From Ignavibacteriales bacterium (lineage in GTDB: Bacteria > Bacteroidota > Ignavibacteria > Ignavibacteriales > Ignavibacteriaceae): a stretch of 64,000 nt of DNA. Shown here one piece after another: positions 46,713 through 56,170 of the stretch (the first letter of the stretch is position 1; each line of letters opens with the position of its first letter). The DNA lies in NCBI GenBank assembly GCA_016707585.1, contig JADJHL010000012.1:1-64000 (forward strand). The letters run 5' to 3'. The notes beneath the pieces are model-generated. The model was not told where the DNA came from. It was given only the letters and a program-made list of their open reading frames with translations, and made no database searches. The translations under genes and the position numbers were made by a program.

Positions 46713-48847
46713 AACATCCCAGAACGCTTTCGTAAAAACCATTCAAAAGCAAAAAGCAAAATCACAATTACAAGCAGCCATTCATCAGACCAAAGTCTTA
46801 TTTCAGATGTTGTAAGTTTTTCTTTTGAAGCTGAAAGATTAAGTTCATTTAATTTTACAATCAGAGAATTTATATCGCCAGGAGAATAAAATATTCCTTT
46901 TGTCTGATTTGATAGCAAACTTAAAAATTCGTAGTTCATTCTTGAGTCAATCATTTCAATATCAATATCCCCAATGTTAAATGTGCCATTATCATTGCCA
47001 AGCATCTTGCCATTTAAGCTAGCGTTACCGCTAAAATAATAATCACCATTTGTACTTAGTGAAACACTTCCTTCGTACAATCCAGCACCTATTGAATTTA
47101 ATATTAACTCATCTTTTGAGTTTTGCGCATTTATATTAACTTTCACTTCAGCCTCGCTAACTGGATTAAATGATTCATCATAAACCTGGGCTGTAAATTC
47201 AACTAATTCACCAGATGAATAAATCTTCTTTGAAGTTTTAATTTTTACTTTTTTCTGATCATCTGGTGCATTTAACCAGCGAGTTGTACTCAGAATAAAA
47301 CCATCAAACAAAGAAAGATTTTTATTTGCTGTTTGCAGTTTCCATTTCCAGATATCTTTTCCTATCAAAACAACTGCTCGCTTCGAACCAAAATTTCTTG
47401 AAACTATTAAAGGATTATTTCTAGGTTGATTATTGATTTTAACTTTTGAAATTATTTTACTCTCAGGTTTTACATCTAACGATACGATTGGTTGATTGAT
47501 TGGTGGAAGATTATTCCAATCATTGCCTTGATTATTCTGAATAATTGGATTATCGATTTCACTTATCTGTATATCAGGTTGAACTTGCAAATAGTTTTTA
47601 TCAATCATTGAAACTGAAATTGGAAGAAGATAACTTAAACTATTTAATTTCTTTAACTCAACATCACTTGTAAGTAATAAAAAGAACGGAGTGTTTTTGT
47701 TTTCTAACTTATTAACTAATCTTGTTAAAAAATCATCACTAGTTATGCTAGTTGGAAATCCAATTAAATAAATTATATCTGCGCTATCAAGTTCTACACT
47801 TGGATTCTGTTCTAGAAAATTACCAGCACTAATCTGAGTTAGCGTATTCACTTTCAGGTTATTATCGGCACTGAGAGAATTTTTTATAAACGTTAAATCT
47901 GAAGAAGGACTGCCGGCAATTAAAAGAATATTTATTTTATTGCTCAAAACATTTATATAAAAAACTTTTTGATTGTTTAAAGTATTAGATTCACCTTCAA
48001 GATTATTAATCTTTAAAGATAATTTTTTCTCGCCACTTTGCTTTGGTGTGTAATCAAATGATATAGAATTAACACCAGATCGGTCAAGCGCAATATTTTT
48101 GTTTTCGATTAATTGTGAATTCTCATACAATGAGACTTGAGTTGTTGTACCTGCAAAACCTTTACTTAATATTGTTGCAAGAATTGTTGTCGGAGTTTCA
48201 GCGTAAATAAATTCATTATTGATAACATTTTTAATCTCAACATCATTCTTTTTTGAGCTGTCACCAATTCCAACTGTGAAAACAGGAATACCAATTTTTT
48301 CAGCGCTGTAAATTGGTGTTAATCCTTGTGTAATTACACCATCTGAAACAATAGTAATCGAAGCTATATTGCTTTCACTCTGATTTACCATTGAAAATAT
48401 ATTTGCAAAATCAGATGATGTTTCATTAAAAGTAAATTGCTCTAAACTATCCTTACTTATTTGATTTACTTCAGCTCCAAATGAATAAAATTCTATATCT
48501 CCATTAAGTGAAGATGATTGGATTTTATTAACAATATTATTTACCGAATTATTTCTATCAGTTCCATCTTTAATCGTAATTGATTTGCTGTTATCAATAA
48601 AAAAAAGATTTAATGGCGTTAAGATGTTTTTCTTTGTTAAAGTTAAAACCGGCTCAAAAAAGATGAACAATAAAATTATTAAAGATAAAGCTCTAAGTAC
48701 CGTCAGGAGGATCTTTTTAAATTTTGAAACTGGCGGAAGTGTAAATCGATAAACATAAATTGAGTAGGCAGCAAGTATAATCAATCCAATAAAAAAGAAA
48801 ATTGAATTGAATGAAAAACTTAAATCTATTTTTTCGTATCCAAACAT
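46709..48847 (-). CDS. Membrane protein with von Willebrand A-like domain
   Basis: 712 residues. Two membrane helices near the N-terminus (about 13-32 and 44-66) and one at the end (about 688-704) bracket a long periplasmic part. The VWA-like start is 'LNLFFIDNSKSITIKDG', with the broken metal site Asp-Asn-Ser-Lys-Ser, then 'ASITIVSDGVITQG'. Beta-sandwich segments ('VKVNINAQNSKDELILNS') follow. Such proteins in this lineage often occur near BatA/BatD-like genes, but none is seen here. It lies between phzF and comF with start/stop overlaps at both ends, so these are one transcript. Role unknown. Confidence 0.7.
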   Translation of the reverse strand: MFGYEKIDLSFSFNSIFFFIGLIILAAYSIYVYRFTLPPVSKFKKILLTVLRALSLIILLFIFFEPVLTLTKKNILTPLNLFFIDNSKSITIKDGTDRNNSVNNIVNKIQSSSLNGDIEFYSFGAEVNQISKDSLEQFTFNETSSDFANIFSMVNQSESNIASITIVSDGVITQGLTPIYSAEKIGIPVFTVGIGDSSKKNDVEIKNVINNEFIYAETPTTILATILSKGFAGTTTQVSLYENSQLIENKNIALDRSGVNSISFDYTPKQSGEKKLSLKINNLEGESNTLNNQKVFYINVLSNKINILLIAGSPSSDLTFIKNSLSADNNLKVNTLTQISAGNFLEQNPSVELDSADIIYLIGFPTSITSDDFLTRLVNKLENKNTPFFLLLTSDVELKKLNSLSYLLPISVSMIDKNYLQVQPDIQISEIDNPIIQNNQGNDWNNLPPINQPIVSLDVKPESKIISKVKINNQPRNNPLIVSRNFGSKRAVVLIGKDIWKWKLQTANKNLSLFDGFILSTTRWLNAPDDQKKVKIKTSKKIYSSGELVEFTAQVYDESFNPVSEAEVKVNINAQNSKDELILNSIGAGLYEGSVSLSTNGDYYFSGNASLNGKMLGNDNGTFNIGDIDIEMIDSRMNYEFLSLLSNQTKGIFYSPGDINSLIVKLNELNLSASKEKLTTSEIRLWSDEWLLVIVILLFAFEWFLRKRSGML

Positions 48848-49713
48848 TAAAAAAACATTTCCCCTTTGATTAAAGTAACTGCACTGCCTGCAATGTAAAG
48901 TTCATTATTAGCAGAATTATATTTTACTAAAACTCTACCTTTTCGATCTAAAACATCGCCTTGTTCAATTTGTATAAGAGAATCATCCATAGAATTATTT
49001 ATCAATCCTAATTTATTTAGAACAAGCAGCAAAGGTCCACAAGCTGAGCCTGTAACCGGATCTTCATCGATTCCATGATAAGGGGCAAAAAATCTTAAAT
49101 GAGCTGATGAATTATTTTCAACTGTTTCAATAGTAAAGACTGCAATATCAAAAAATTCTTTGTGAGAATTACTTAACACATTTAAATATTTAAAATCAGG
49201 GTTGATATTCCACAATGCTTTTAATGAATTTAAAGCAATGAAAAGATAGCCATTGTTAAGAATAATAAAAGGTAAATCGCAGACATCTACTCGTTCAATT
49301 CCAAGTGCATCCAAAACTTCTTCTTTGCAACCGTTAAACTCATTTAACTCAGGAATTGGAATTTGCATTAAATATTTACCATCATTAACAGAACACTTTA
49401 TTATTCCTGATAGAGTTTCGAATGTTATTGTTTGATTGTCTGAGATTATTCCTTTTTCAAAAAGAAAATGAAGTGAAGCAACTGTAGCATGTCCACAAAG
49501 TTTTACTTCATTAGTAGGAGTAAACCATTGAAGTTTAAAATCAGCATTATCTGAGCTACTAATAAAAGCAGTTTCTGATAGATTCATTTCTTTTGCGATC
49601 AACTGCTTTTCTGTTTCAGATAAATTATTTGAAAAAGTTACACCAGCTGGATTGCCGCAGAAAGCGACATTGGTAAAAGCATCTATTTGAAAAATCTCAA
49701 TCTCTTTTACCAT
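48847..49713 (-). CDS. PhzF-family isomerase/epimerase
   Basis: 288 residues. It contains 'QIDAFTNVAFCGNPAGVTF', the catalytic Glu47 in 'MNLSETAFI', and the second-half motif 'IDEDPVTGSACGPLLL', all intact. The fold is a two-domain diaminopimelate-epimerase-like barrel. PhzF of phenazine makers isomerises a cyclic acid; most homologues, including those in this group, act on unknown substrates. It overlaps the start of surE by 17 bases and shares one base with the VWA gene. Family confident; substrate unknown. Confidence 0.9.
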   Translation of the reverse strand: MVKEIEIFQIDAFTNVAFCGNPAGVTFSNNLSETEKQLIAKEMNLSETAFISSSDNADFKLQWFTPTNEVKLCGHATVASLHFLFEKGIISDNQTITFETLSGIIKCSVNDGKYLMQIPIPELNEFNGCKEEVLDALGIERVDVCDLPFIILNNGYLFIALNSLKALWNINPDFKYLNVLSNSHKEFFDIAVFTIETVENNSSAHLRFFAPYHGIDEDPVTGSACGPLLLVLNKLGLINNSMDDSLIQIEQGDVLDRKGRVLVKYNSANNELYIAGSAVTLIKGEMFF

Positions 49714-50476
49714 TAAGCAGATTCTCGATTTTCCATTCTTTCATTTTATCATAAGTCTGGTAATCAGAAAGATCAAAATGGATTGGTGAAACGGAAACAT
49801 AATTTTGTTTTATTGCAGCTTGATCAAGATCCAAAGTTTCATCAACATCTTTTAAATTGCCTGTTAGCCAATAATAATTTCTACCATAAGGATCGATTCG
49901 TTTTTCATAAATATCATCCCACTTGGATTTACCTTGCTTTGTTAATATCATTCCCTTGATTTCATTCTCAGGCAAATTTGGGACATTCACATTTAACATT
50001 GTACCAAGCGGCAATCCACGTTTATAAACTTCTTGAGAAAGTTTTTTTGCAACATTAGACGCAAAAGAAAAGTCCAAAACTTGGTGACTTGCAACAGAAA
50101 TTGCAATTGATGGAACCTCCATAATCGCTGCTTCTCTTGCTGCTGAAACTGTTCCTGAGTATATAATATTTATTGCTGTGTTACTTCCGTGATTTATTCC
50201 AGATACAACTAAATCTGGTGGAGTTGTCATAAGATTTCGCATTCCAATTTTTACACAATCTGCTGGAGTTCCATCAATTGCGTAACCAAAAAATGCACCG
50301 TTTTTTTGATATTCAAAAACTCTAAGTGGAGTTTGCATTGTGATCGCATGTCCAACAGCACTTTGCTCTTTGTGTGGCGCAACCACAGTAACTTCTGCAA
50401 TTTCTTTTAGAGCGTTTACTAGTGAAAAAATTCCAGCGGAATCAATTCCATCATCATTTGAAACTAAAATTCTCAA
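49697..50476 (-). CDS. surE: 5'/3'-nucleotidase SurE
   Basis: 259 residues beginning 'MRILVSNDDGIDSAGIFSLV', with the metal-binding Asp8-Asp9 pair. 'GTPADCVKIGMRNL' and 'SGINHGSNTAINIIYSGTVS' are the other conserved blocks. SurE removes phosphate from nucleoside monophosphates and aids stationary-phase survival. It begins the surE-phzF-VWA-comF transcript. Divergent with pgeF, from which it is 121 bases away. Very confident. Confidence 0.95.
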   Translation of the reverse strand: MRILVSNDDGIDSAGIFSLVNALKEIAEVTVVAPHKEQSAVGHAITMQTPLRVFEYQKNGAFFGYAIDGTPADCVKIGMRNLMTTPPDLVVSGINHGSNTAINIIYSGTVSAAREAAIMEVPSIAISVASHQVLDFSFASNVAKKLSQEVYKRGLPLGTMLNVNVPNLPENEIKGMILTKQGKSKWDDIYEKRIDPYGRNYYWLTGNLKDVDETLDLDQAAIKQNYVSVSPIHFDLSDYQTYDKMKEWKIENLLNGKRD

Positions 50477-50545
50477 AGTTATCCTTAATTTATTATTTTG
50501 CTAAAGCAATATAGCATTAAGCCAAGTTTTACTCAATTTAACAAT

Positions 50546-50578
50546 TTGCCATAGCGTACAAAACATAACTTAACTTTG
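50546..50578 (+). promoter_or_regulatory. Candidate TTG/TAnnTTTG promoter for pgeF
   Basis: TTG at 50546-50548, then TAACTTTG at 50571-50578, 22 bases apart and about 20 bases before the ATG of pgeF. It fits the Bacteroidota-type consensus. Confidence 0.5.
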
Positions 50579-50597
50579 AGTAAATTTGTCGTAAAAA

Positions 50598-51332
50598 ATG
50601 TACACACTTAAACCATACATATTTAAAAGATACCCTGAAATAATTTTTGGATTCAGTACAAAAGTTTCTAAAGATGCTAAACCACCATATTATTTCAATC
50701 TTTCGTATTCCGTTGGAGATAATAAATCAGCTGTTGATAAAAACAGGAAAGATTTTTTTGAATCTTTGGATTTATCCGCAGAAAATGTTGGATATCAACG
50801 ACAGATCCATTCAGATATTGTAAATGTTATTGGTTGCGGCGGAGATAATGGCGCAAGTGATGCTTTGATTACAGATAAAATGAATCTGGGCTTAGCTGTA
50901 AGTGTAGCCGATTGTACCCCAATATTTTTATATGATTTTAAAAACAAAGTAATTGCTGCAGTTCATTCTGGTTGGAGAGGAACTGAAAGTAAAATATTAG
51001 GGAAAACATTTTCAAAACTTCAGAATGATTATAATTCAAAACCTGAAAATGTAGTTGCATACATTGGTCCATCAATATCCCAAGCAAATTATGAAGTAGG
51101 ATTAGAAGTTGCTGAAAAGTTTAGTGGTTCATATTTAAAATCAAATGGCGAAAAATTTTTATTGGATGTAGCTGGAATTAATTATCAAATGCTTCTTGAT
51201 TTTGGAATACCAAAAAATCAAATTCAAAAATCTGAGTTATGTACTTATGAGTATAATAATTTGCTCCATTCATATCGAAAAGACGGGGATCTTTCAGGAA
51301 GATCGATTGGCGTTATTGCAATAAAAGGATGA
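50598..51332 (+). CDS. pgeF: Peptidoglycan editing factor PgeF (YfiH/polyphenol-oxidase family)
   Basis: 244 residues. It contains 'RQIHSDIVNVIG', 'VSVADCTPIFLYD', 'VIAAVHSGWRGTESKILG' and 'AYIGPSISQANYEVGLEV', the conserved Cys/His zinc and active-site set of the family. PgeF removes L-Ser from aberrant peptidoglycan precursors; family members also act on purine nucleosides. It has its own promoter and ends two bases before the DMT transporter. Confident. Confidence 0.9.
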   Translation: MYTLKPYIFKRYPEIIFGFSTKVSKDAKPPYYFNLSYSVGDNKSAVDKNRKDFFESLDLSAENVGYQRQIHSDIVNVIGCGGDNGASDALITDKMNLGLAVSVADCTPIFLYDFKNKVIAAVHSGWRGTESKILGKTFSKLQNDYNSKPENVVAYIGPSISQANYEVGLEVAEKFSGSYLKSNGEKFLLDVAGINYQMLLDFGIPKNQIQKSELCTYEYNNLLHSYRKDGDLSGRSIGVIAIKG

Positions 51333-51333
51333 G

Positions 51334-52239
51334 ATGAAAGCTTCACCAATCAAAATAATTTTAGGCTACGTTCTCATATGTCTTATCTGGGGATCGACGT
51401 GGCTTGCAATTCGTGCAAGCCTGGAATCTTTAACTCCATTTATCAGCGGCGGATCAAGATTCTTATTAGCTTCAGTTTTTATTTTAATATTGATGAAAGT
51501 GAGGGGAGTATCATTACAAAAAGATAAAGAGTCGATAAGACTTTATATATTGATGGGATTTATGTCTTTTGTAATACCCTTTGGTTTGGTTTATTGGGCA
51601 GAGCAATTTGTTCCTTCAGGATTAGCTTCAGTATTATTTGGTGTTTATCCTTTTTTCGTTGCAATATTTTCTTATTTCAGAATGCCTGATGAAATAATAG
51701 GCAAATTAAAAATTATCGGAATGAGTTTAGGTTTTTTTGGCATTGTAGTGATTTTTTCAGATTCATTTACAACAGATCTTACTAATCTTTTTCTAGGAAT
51801 GGTTGCTGTTGCTTTAAGTGGAATTATGCAAGCATGGATTGCTGTAACATTAAAAAAATCTGGTAAGCATTTAAATCCGCTTTCTATGAATTTTATTCCA
51901 ATGTTGATTGCCGGAGTTACAGGTTTAGCCATTGGAATGTTGACTGAAGATTTATCTTACATAAACATAAATCAAACCGCAGTTATTTCAGTCTTATATC
52001 TTGCCTTTTTTGGAAGCTTAATTACATTTACAGTTTTTTACTGGTTGATGAAAAAGATAAATGTAATAATGCTTTCATTCACTGCTTTTATCACTCCAAT
52101 TATAGCGCTAATTCTTGGTTGGATATTTTATAATGAAACATTAACAACTCAACATCTTCTAGGAAGTATTCTTGTTTTAGTTGGTTTGTTAACTGCAAAT
52201 CTTGATTCTTTTATAAATTCAAAATCAAAAACTGTTTAA
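51334..52239 (+). CDS. EamA/DMT-superfamily transporter
   Basis: 301 residues with about ten membrane helices in two EamA halves ('VLICLIWGSTWLAIRASLES' near the start and 'LYLAFFGSLITFTVFYWLM' in the second). The 'GSTWLAIR' motif at the first helix is typical. Such proteins export amino acids or metabolites. It starts two bases after pgeF, so the two are co-transcribed. Substrate unknown; family confident. Confidence 0.9.
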   Translation: MKASPIKIILGYVLICLIWGSTWLAIRASLESLTPFISGGSRFLLASVFILILMKVRGVSLQKDKESIRLYILMGFMSFVIPFGLVYWAEQFVPSGLASVLFGVYPFFVAIFSYFRMPDEIIGKLKIIGMSLGFFGIVVIFSDSFTTDLTNLFLGMVAVALSGIMQAWIAVTLKKSGKHLNPLSMNFIPMLIAGVTGLAIGMLTEDLSYININQTAVISVLYLAFFGSLITFTVFYWLMKKINVIMLSFTAFITPIIALILGWIFYNETLTTQHLLGSILVLVGLLTANLDSFINSKSKTV

Positions 52240-52260
52240 GAATCTGATAAATTTAATCGT

Positions 52261-52268
52261 TAATTTTG
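52261..52268 (+). promoter_or_regulatory. Candidate TAnnTTTG element before folB
   Basis: TAATTTTG at 52261-52268 lies 22 bases upstream of the folB ATG. A matching TTG box at the usual distance is weak, so it is only a half site. Confidence 0.35.
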
Positions 52269-52290
52269 TGATAGAGATTTTAGGAAGATT

Positions 52291-52665
52291 ATGCAAAATA
52301 TTATTCGGATAAAGAAAGCAACATTTTACGGTTATCATGGTGTAATGAGTGAAGAACAAAGTGTTGGCGGAAAGTTTGAAGCTGATGTTGATATGTACAC
52401 AAATTTTGCTGAGGCTGCAAAAAAAGATTCGTTACACGATACAATTGATTATCACAAAGTTTACAAAGTACTTTACAGTCTTGCATTGGAACAGAAAAAT
52501 TATCTTATCGAATCTGTTGCTATTAAAATTGCTGATGAACTATTAATAAAATTTACAGCGATTGAAAAAATTGCTGTGAGAGTTAGAAAAAATAATCCGC
52601 CGCTTGGTGGTGTTGTGGATTGTGTTGAAGTTGAAGTGATCAAGGAAAGAAAAGATTTAATTTAG
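52291..52665 (+). CDS. folB: Dihydroneopterin aldolase
   Basis: 124 residues: 'KKATFYGYHGVMSEEQSVGG' with the conserved Tyr-His-Gly, and 'KIAVRVRKNNPPLGGVVDCV' near the end. It converts dihydroneopterin to hydroxymethyl-dihydropterin and glycolaldehyde in folate synthesis. It is followed one base later by folK, the next enzyme of the pathway. A complete, normal-length gene. Very confident. Confidence 0.94.
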   Translation: MQNIIRIKKATFYGYHGVMSEEQSVGGKFEADVDMYTNFAEAAKKDSLHDTIDYHKVYKVLYSLALEQKNYLIESVAIKIADELLIKFTAIEKIAVRVRKNNPPLGGVVDCVEVEVIKERKDLI

Positions 52666-52666
52666 A

Positions 52667-53203
52667 TTGGATAGTGAACCTTTAAATATTGCATACATAG
52701 GAATTGGATCTAATGAAGGCGATAGATTAGCAAACATTAAAAATGCGATCTCTATGATTTCAAACCTAGATGATTGCATTGTTAAAAAAGTTTCATCAAT
52801 TTATGAAACACTACCATTTGGTAAAATTGATCAGCAAAATTTTTATAATGCTGTAATTAAAATTAGGACTGAGATTTCTGTAAAGGATTTGTTTATTGCT
52901 CTTAAAGAAATTGAAAATAAAATTGGCAGAATACAGCGTGAAAAATGGGGACCAAGAGAAATTGATCTGGATATTTTATTGTATAACGACTTAATTATTT
53001 CTGATGAAATTATTACTTTACCACATAAAGGTTTAATTTATCGTGATTTTGTACTCGTTCCTTTAATTGAAATTGAACAAGAAATTATTCATCCAGTTTT
53101 TAATAAAAAATTATCTGAGTTTATAGATTTGCTGGAAACTCGGAACATCATAAATAAATTTTCTGAATCACAATTGTTGGAAGAAACAGATTTTGATAAA
53201 TGA
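52667..53203 (+). CDS. folK: 2-Amino-4-hydroxy-6-hydroxymethyldihydropteridine pyrophosphokinase
   Basis: 178 residues from a TTG at 52667. 'AYIGIGSNEGDRLANIKNAI' and 'WGPREIDLDILLYNDLIISD' are the two family motifs; the Asp pair in 'DLDI' binds magnesium. It transfers pyrophosphate from ATP to the pterin. It starts one base after the folB stop and overlaps the next gene by 11 bases. Very confident. Confidence 0.95.
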   Translation: MDSEPLNIAYIGIGSNEGDRLANIKNAISMISNLDDCIVKKVSSIYETLPFGKIDQQNFYNAVIKIRTEISVKDLFIALKEIENKIGRIQREKWGPREIDLDILLYNDLIISDEIITLPHKGLIYRDFVLVPLIEIEQEIIHPVFNKKLSEFIDLLETRNIINKFSESQLLEETDFDK

Positions 53204-53852
53204 TAATGAAATAAAGTACATTGCAGTTGAAGGCGTAATTGGCGCTGGTAAAACTGCACTTGCTAAAAAACTAAAAGCTAAATTAGAATCAAAACTTATT
53301 CTAGAGCAATTTGAAGCTAATCCATTTCTTGAAAATTTTTATAACGATAGAAAACGATTTGCATTTCAAACACAAATGTTTTTTTTGATCAACAGATTTA
53401 AACAGCAAGAAGAACTTAACCAGGAAGATTTGTTCACAAATTTTATTGTTTGCGATTACATCTTTGATAAAGATAAAATATTTGCTTATTTAAATCTTTC
53501 TGCTGAAGAACTTAAGCTTTATGAAAACATATTTCCTTTGCTTTCAAGAAATTTAAGAAAGCCAGATTTAGTGGTTTTCTTACAATCAAGTCTTGATCGA
53601 TTAATGTTTAATATCAAAAAACGAAGCAGAGCAATTGAGAGAAATCTTACAAGAAATTATATTGAAGAATTGAGTGATGCATATAATCATTTTTTCTTTA
53701 GATACAATTCCACTCCACTTTTAATCGTCAACTCAACTGATATTGATTTTGTTAACAACGATGATGACTTTGATGAATTATTCCGTCAAATATTCAGGGA
53801 AGATCGTGGTGTAATTGAATATTTTAAACCAGAAAGTAAGAACGTAGGGTAA
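53193..53852 (+). CDS. Deoxynucleoside kinase
   Basis: 219 residues from a TTG at 53193. P-loop 'GVIGAGKT' (14-21), the 'VCDYIFDKDKIFA' Asp motif and the lid 'IKKRSRAIERNLTRNYIEEL' with Arg residues are typical of the dNK/dGK family. It phosphorylates deoxyadenosine, deoxyguanosine or deoxycytidine; the base cannot be assigned. The 11-base overlap with folK is also seen in related genomes, where the pair is sometimes joined. Confident on family. Confidence 0.9.
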   Translation: MINDNEIKYIAVEGVIGAGKTALAKKLKAKLESKLILEQFEANPFLENFYNDRKRFAFQTQMFFLINRFKQQEELNQEDLFTNFIVCDYIFDKDKIFAYLNLSAEELKLYENIFPLLSRNLRKPDLVVFLQSSLDRLMFNIKKRSRAIERNLTRNYIEELSDAYNHFFFRYNSTPLLIVNSTDIDFVNNDDDFDELFRQIFREDRGVIEYFKPESKNVG

Positions 53853-53857
53853 ACAGA

Positions 53858-54052
53858 GTGGTAAGATTTATTATTTATTTTATTGTGTTTTTAATTTTGT
53901 TCCGTTTGGTTAGAGGTGTATTAAGTTTTTTATTTAGTTCTAAAAGTAACCAAAAAATAAACGATCAAGCTCCAAAGAAAAAATCTAAGTTTGAAAATGT
54001 TGAAGATGCAAAGTACATAGAAATAAAACCAGAAGATGAAAAAAAGAATTGA
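53858..54052 (+). CDS. Small membrane protein, 64 aa
   Basis: 64 residues from a GTG start. One membrane helix ('IIYFIVFLILFRLVRGVLSF') is followed by a Lys- and acid-rich tail ('FENVEDAKYIEIKPEDEKKN'). The layout matches small proteins (DUF4834-like) commonly found in this lineage. It lies five bases after the kinase and six bases before the glycosyltransferase. Function unknown. Confidence 0.6.
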   Translation: MVRFIIYFIVFLILFRLVRGVLSFLFSSKSNQKINDQAPKKKSKFENVEDAKYIEIKPEDEKKN

Positions 54053-54058
54053 TGACCA

Positions 54059-55144
54059 ATGTCTTTTTTATCATTCATCCCAAATGCAATTAACTCACTT
54101 CTAAAAAAAATATTTGCGCTTAAAGAAAATAGAATTTACGAATTAAATATAGCAGATAAGGTTTTATTGATTTGTACACATCTTACTTTAAATGATCTGA
54201 TTATTTCCACCTCACTTTATAGAGCAATAAAAGAAAAGTATCCCAATTCGAGTTTGGCAGCTGTAGTTAGTAATGAAAAGCATACCCAGATTAAAAATAA
54301 TCTTATAGATGAGTTTATAATTATTAATAAATCTAAATTTATAAATCCACTAAATGTTATTTCTTTTATTAAACAAATCAGAACTCCATTTGACATTTGT
54401 ATTGTTCCTGCAACAAAGTCTTTCTCGAGTAAATCAGATTATATCGCTAGATTATCCAAAAGTAAAATAAGAGTTGGGATTAATTCGTTTGATGGTAAGA
54501 CAAATAAATCAAATTTCTGTTTTGATAGAAGAGTTGACCTGAATTATTGTAAACATCCAGACACAAATATTTCTGAAAGAGTTTTGGAAATTGTTAAGCC
54601 ATTTGGTATTGACACTAAGGATTTAAGTTCGCAATTGACTATCAGTGAAGATGATTCTAAAACGGCAAAAAAGATTTTATCTGGAATCAAGAAAAATTTA
54701 AAAACAAAATTGATAGGAATAAATGCTTCTTCGGAAGATCCTGCAAATAATTGGTCTTTAGAAAATTATATCGAACTTATTGAAAAACTGAATATTGATT
54801 TTAACTGTGTCTTTTATTTAATTACTCATAATAGCACTGAAGAAATAAATTTTATTAAGGAAAATTCCAAGATTAAACTCCCATTAATCCAGCCGAAAAC
54901 TATTACTGAAACTGCAGCAATAATTTTACTTACAGATTTATTTATTACTAATGATTCTTCTATAATGCATATAGCCGGAACAACTTCAACTCCACAAATA
55001 TCTTTATTTGGCACGACCAATCCATTTAATTGGGCGCCGTGCGGTAAGAATAAAATATTTTTACAAAAATCTGATTTAATAGACGATATAACTGTTGATG
55101 AAGTTTTTGATATTTGTAAAGTTCTTTTGGAAGAAACCAAATGA
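54059..55144 (+). CDS. Glycosyltransferase family 9 (heptosyltransferase-like)
   Basis: 361 residues. GT9 features are 'LICTHLTLNDLIISTSLYRA' near the N-terminus and the C-terminal 'FITNDSSIMHIAGTTSTPQI' with 'LFGTTNPFNWAPCG'. Enzymes of this family add heptose or other sugars to lipopolysaccharide core. It overlaps the ppx gene by four bases (ATGA), so they are translationally coupled. Sugar and acceptor unknown. Confidence 0.88.
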   Translation: MSFLSFIPNAINSLLKKIFALKENRIYELNIADKVLLICTHLTLNDLIISTSLYRAIKEKYPNSSLAAVVSNEKHTQIKNNLIDEFIIINKSKFINPLNVISFIKQIRTPFDICIVPATKSFSSKSDYIARLSKSKIRVGINSFDGKTNKSNFCFDRRVDLNYCKHPDTNISERVLEIVKPFGIDTKDLSSQLTISEDDSKTAKKILSGIKKNLKTKLIGINASSEDPANNWSLENYIELIEKLNIDFNCVFYLITHNSTEEINFIKENSKIKLPLIQPKTITETAAIILLTDLFITNDSSIMHIAGTTSTPQISLFGTTNPFNWAPCGKNKIFLQKSDLIDDITVDEVFDICKVLLEETK

Positions 55145-56088
55145 GCGAATCATATAAAAGAATTGCGGCGATTGATATTGGTACAAACTCGTTTCATTTA
55201 ATTGTTGTTGAGGTAAAAGAAAATGGTAAAGTAAAATTCTTAGATAGAAAAAGAGTTTTTCTTAGACTTGGAACTGGAATCAAAGCTGGTAAAAGTTTTA
55301 TTTCGGAAAACGATTATTATCTGGCAATTAATGCCCTAAAAAAATTTGCTTCAATCGTAAAATATCATAATGCTCAGGTACGTGCTGTTGCAACCAGTGC
55401 AGTTAGGGAAGCTTCAAACAATTCAGAATTTGTAAATAGAGTTTTGCAGGAAACTGGAATTACAGTTGAAATAATTGATGGTAAAACTGAAGCAAATTTA
55501 ATTTTTACCGGAATGAAAAATGCATTACCAATAAAAGATAAATCTGTTTTAGGAATTGATATTGGTGGCGGAAGTACGGAATTTATTTACGCGGTAGATG
55601 GAAAAACTCAATTTACAGAAAGTGTAAAAGTTGGTGCTGTAAGATTATCTAAAATATTTTTTCCTGATTTTATAATTAATGATGATTCGGTTAAGAAGTG
55701 TGAAGAATATGTTGCTGGTCAAATCTTATCAAATAAAAATATACTTAAAGATAATAAATTAGATTTTACAATTGGTTCATCCGGAACTGTTGATACAATT
55801 TGCCTTGTTAAAGAACATCAGAAAAAAGTAAAAGTAACCAAAGAATTAAATGGTTATGAATTTTACAAAGCAGAATTTGATGAAGTTTACAATCTGATAA
55901 TGAATTTAAAATCATCTGAAGAAAGAATGAGAATTCCTGGAATTGAATCAAAACGTGCTGATGTAATTCCCGCTGGATTGATAATCTTAAAGCAAGCCTT
56001 TAAAATCTTTAACATAAAAAAATTGGTTTTATCAGAATTTGCATTACGTGAGGGAGTTGTATTTGATTTGATTGAACAGAATGTATAA
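55141..56088 (+). CDS. Ppx/GppA-family exopolyphosphatase
   Basis: 315 residues. 'AAIDIGTNSFHLIVVEV' (phosphate-1 loop) and 'LGIDIGGGSTEFIYAV' (phosphate-2 loop) are clear, and the C-terminal 'IPAGLIILKQAFKIFN' closes the ASKHA fold. It degrades polyphosphate and/or pppGpp. The short form without the HD-like C-terminal domain of E. coli Ppx is seen. It overlaps the glycosyltransferase gene by four bases. Confident on family. Confidence 0.92.
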   Translation: MSESYKRIAAIDIGTNSFHLIVVEVKENGKVKFLDRKRVFLRLGTGIKAGKSFISENDYYLAINALKKFASIVKYHNAQVRAVATSAVREASNNSEFVNRVLQETGITVEIIDGKTEANLIFTGMKNALPIKDKSVLGIDIGGGSTEFIYAVDGKTQFTESVKVGAVRLSKIFFPDFIINDDSVKKCEEYVAGQILSNKNILKDNKLDFTIGSSGTVDTICLVKEHQKKVKVTKELNGYEFYKAEFDEVYNLIMNLKSSEERMRIPGIESKRADVIPAGLIILKQAFKIFNIKKLVLSEFALREGVVFDLIEQNV

Positions 56089-56141
56089 AAGCTGTTAATA
56101 ACCTTAAAATCTCATATCTTTTTTAATACTTACTACCTAAC

Positions 56142-56149
56142 TATATTTG
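56142..56149 (+). promoter_or_regulatory. TAnnTTTG promoter element before lepA
   Basis: TATATTTG at 56142-56149, 21 bases before the lepA ATG, fits the Bacteroidota-type -7 box. The -33 box is poorly defined. Confidence 0.5.
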
Positions 56150-56170
56150 CACTCAAATTAATCAGAGAAT

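Noticed and set aside
46713..46742. Longer N-terminus for ComF
   Set aside because: It would extend into the preceding gene; the ATGA overlap at 46712 is the more natural start.
46709..48847. BatA/BatB aerotolerance protein
   Set aside because: The VWA metal site is degenerate and no MoxR or other Bat genes are next to it.
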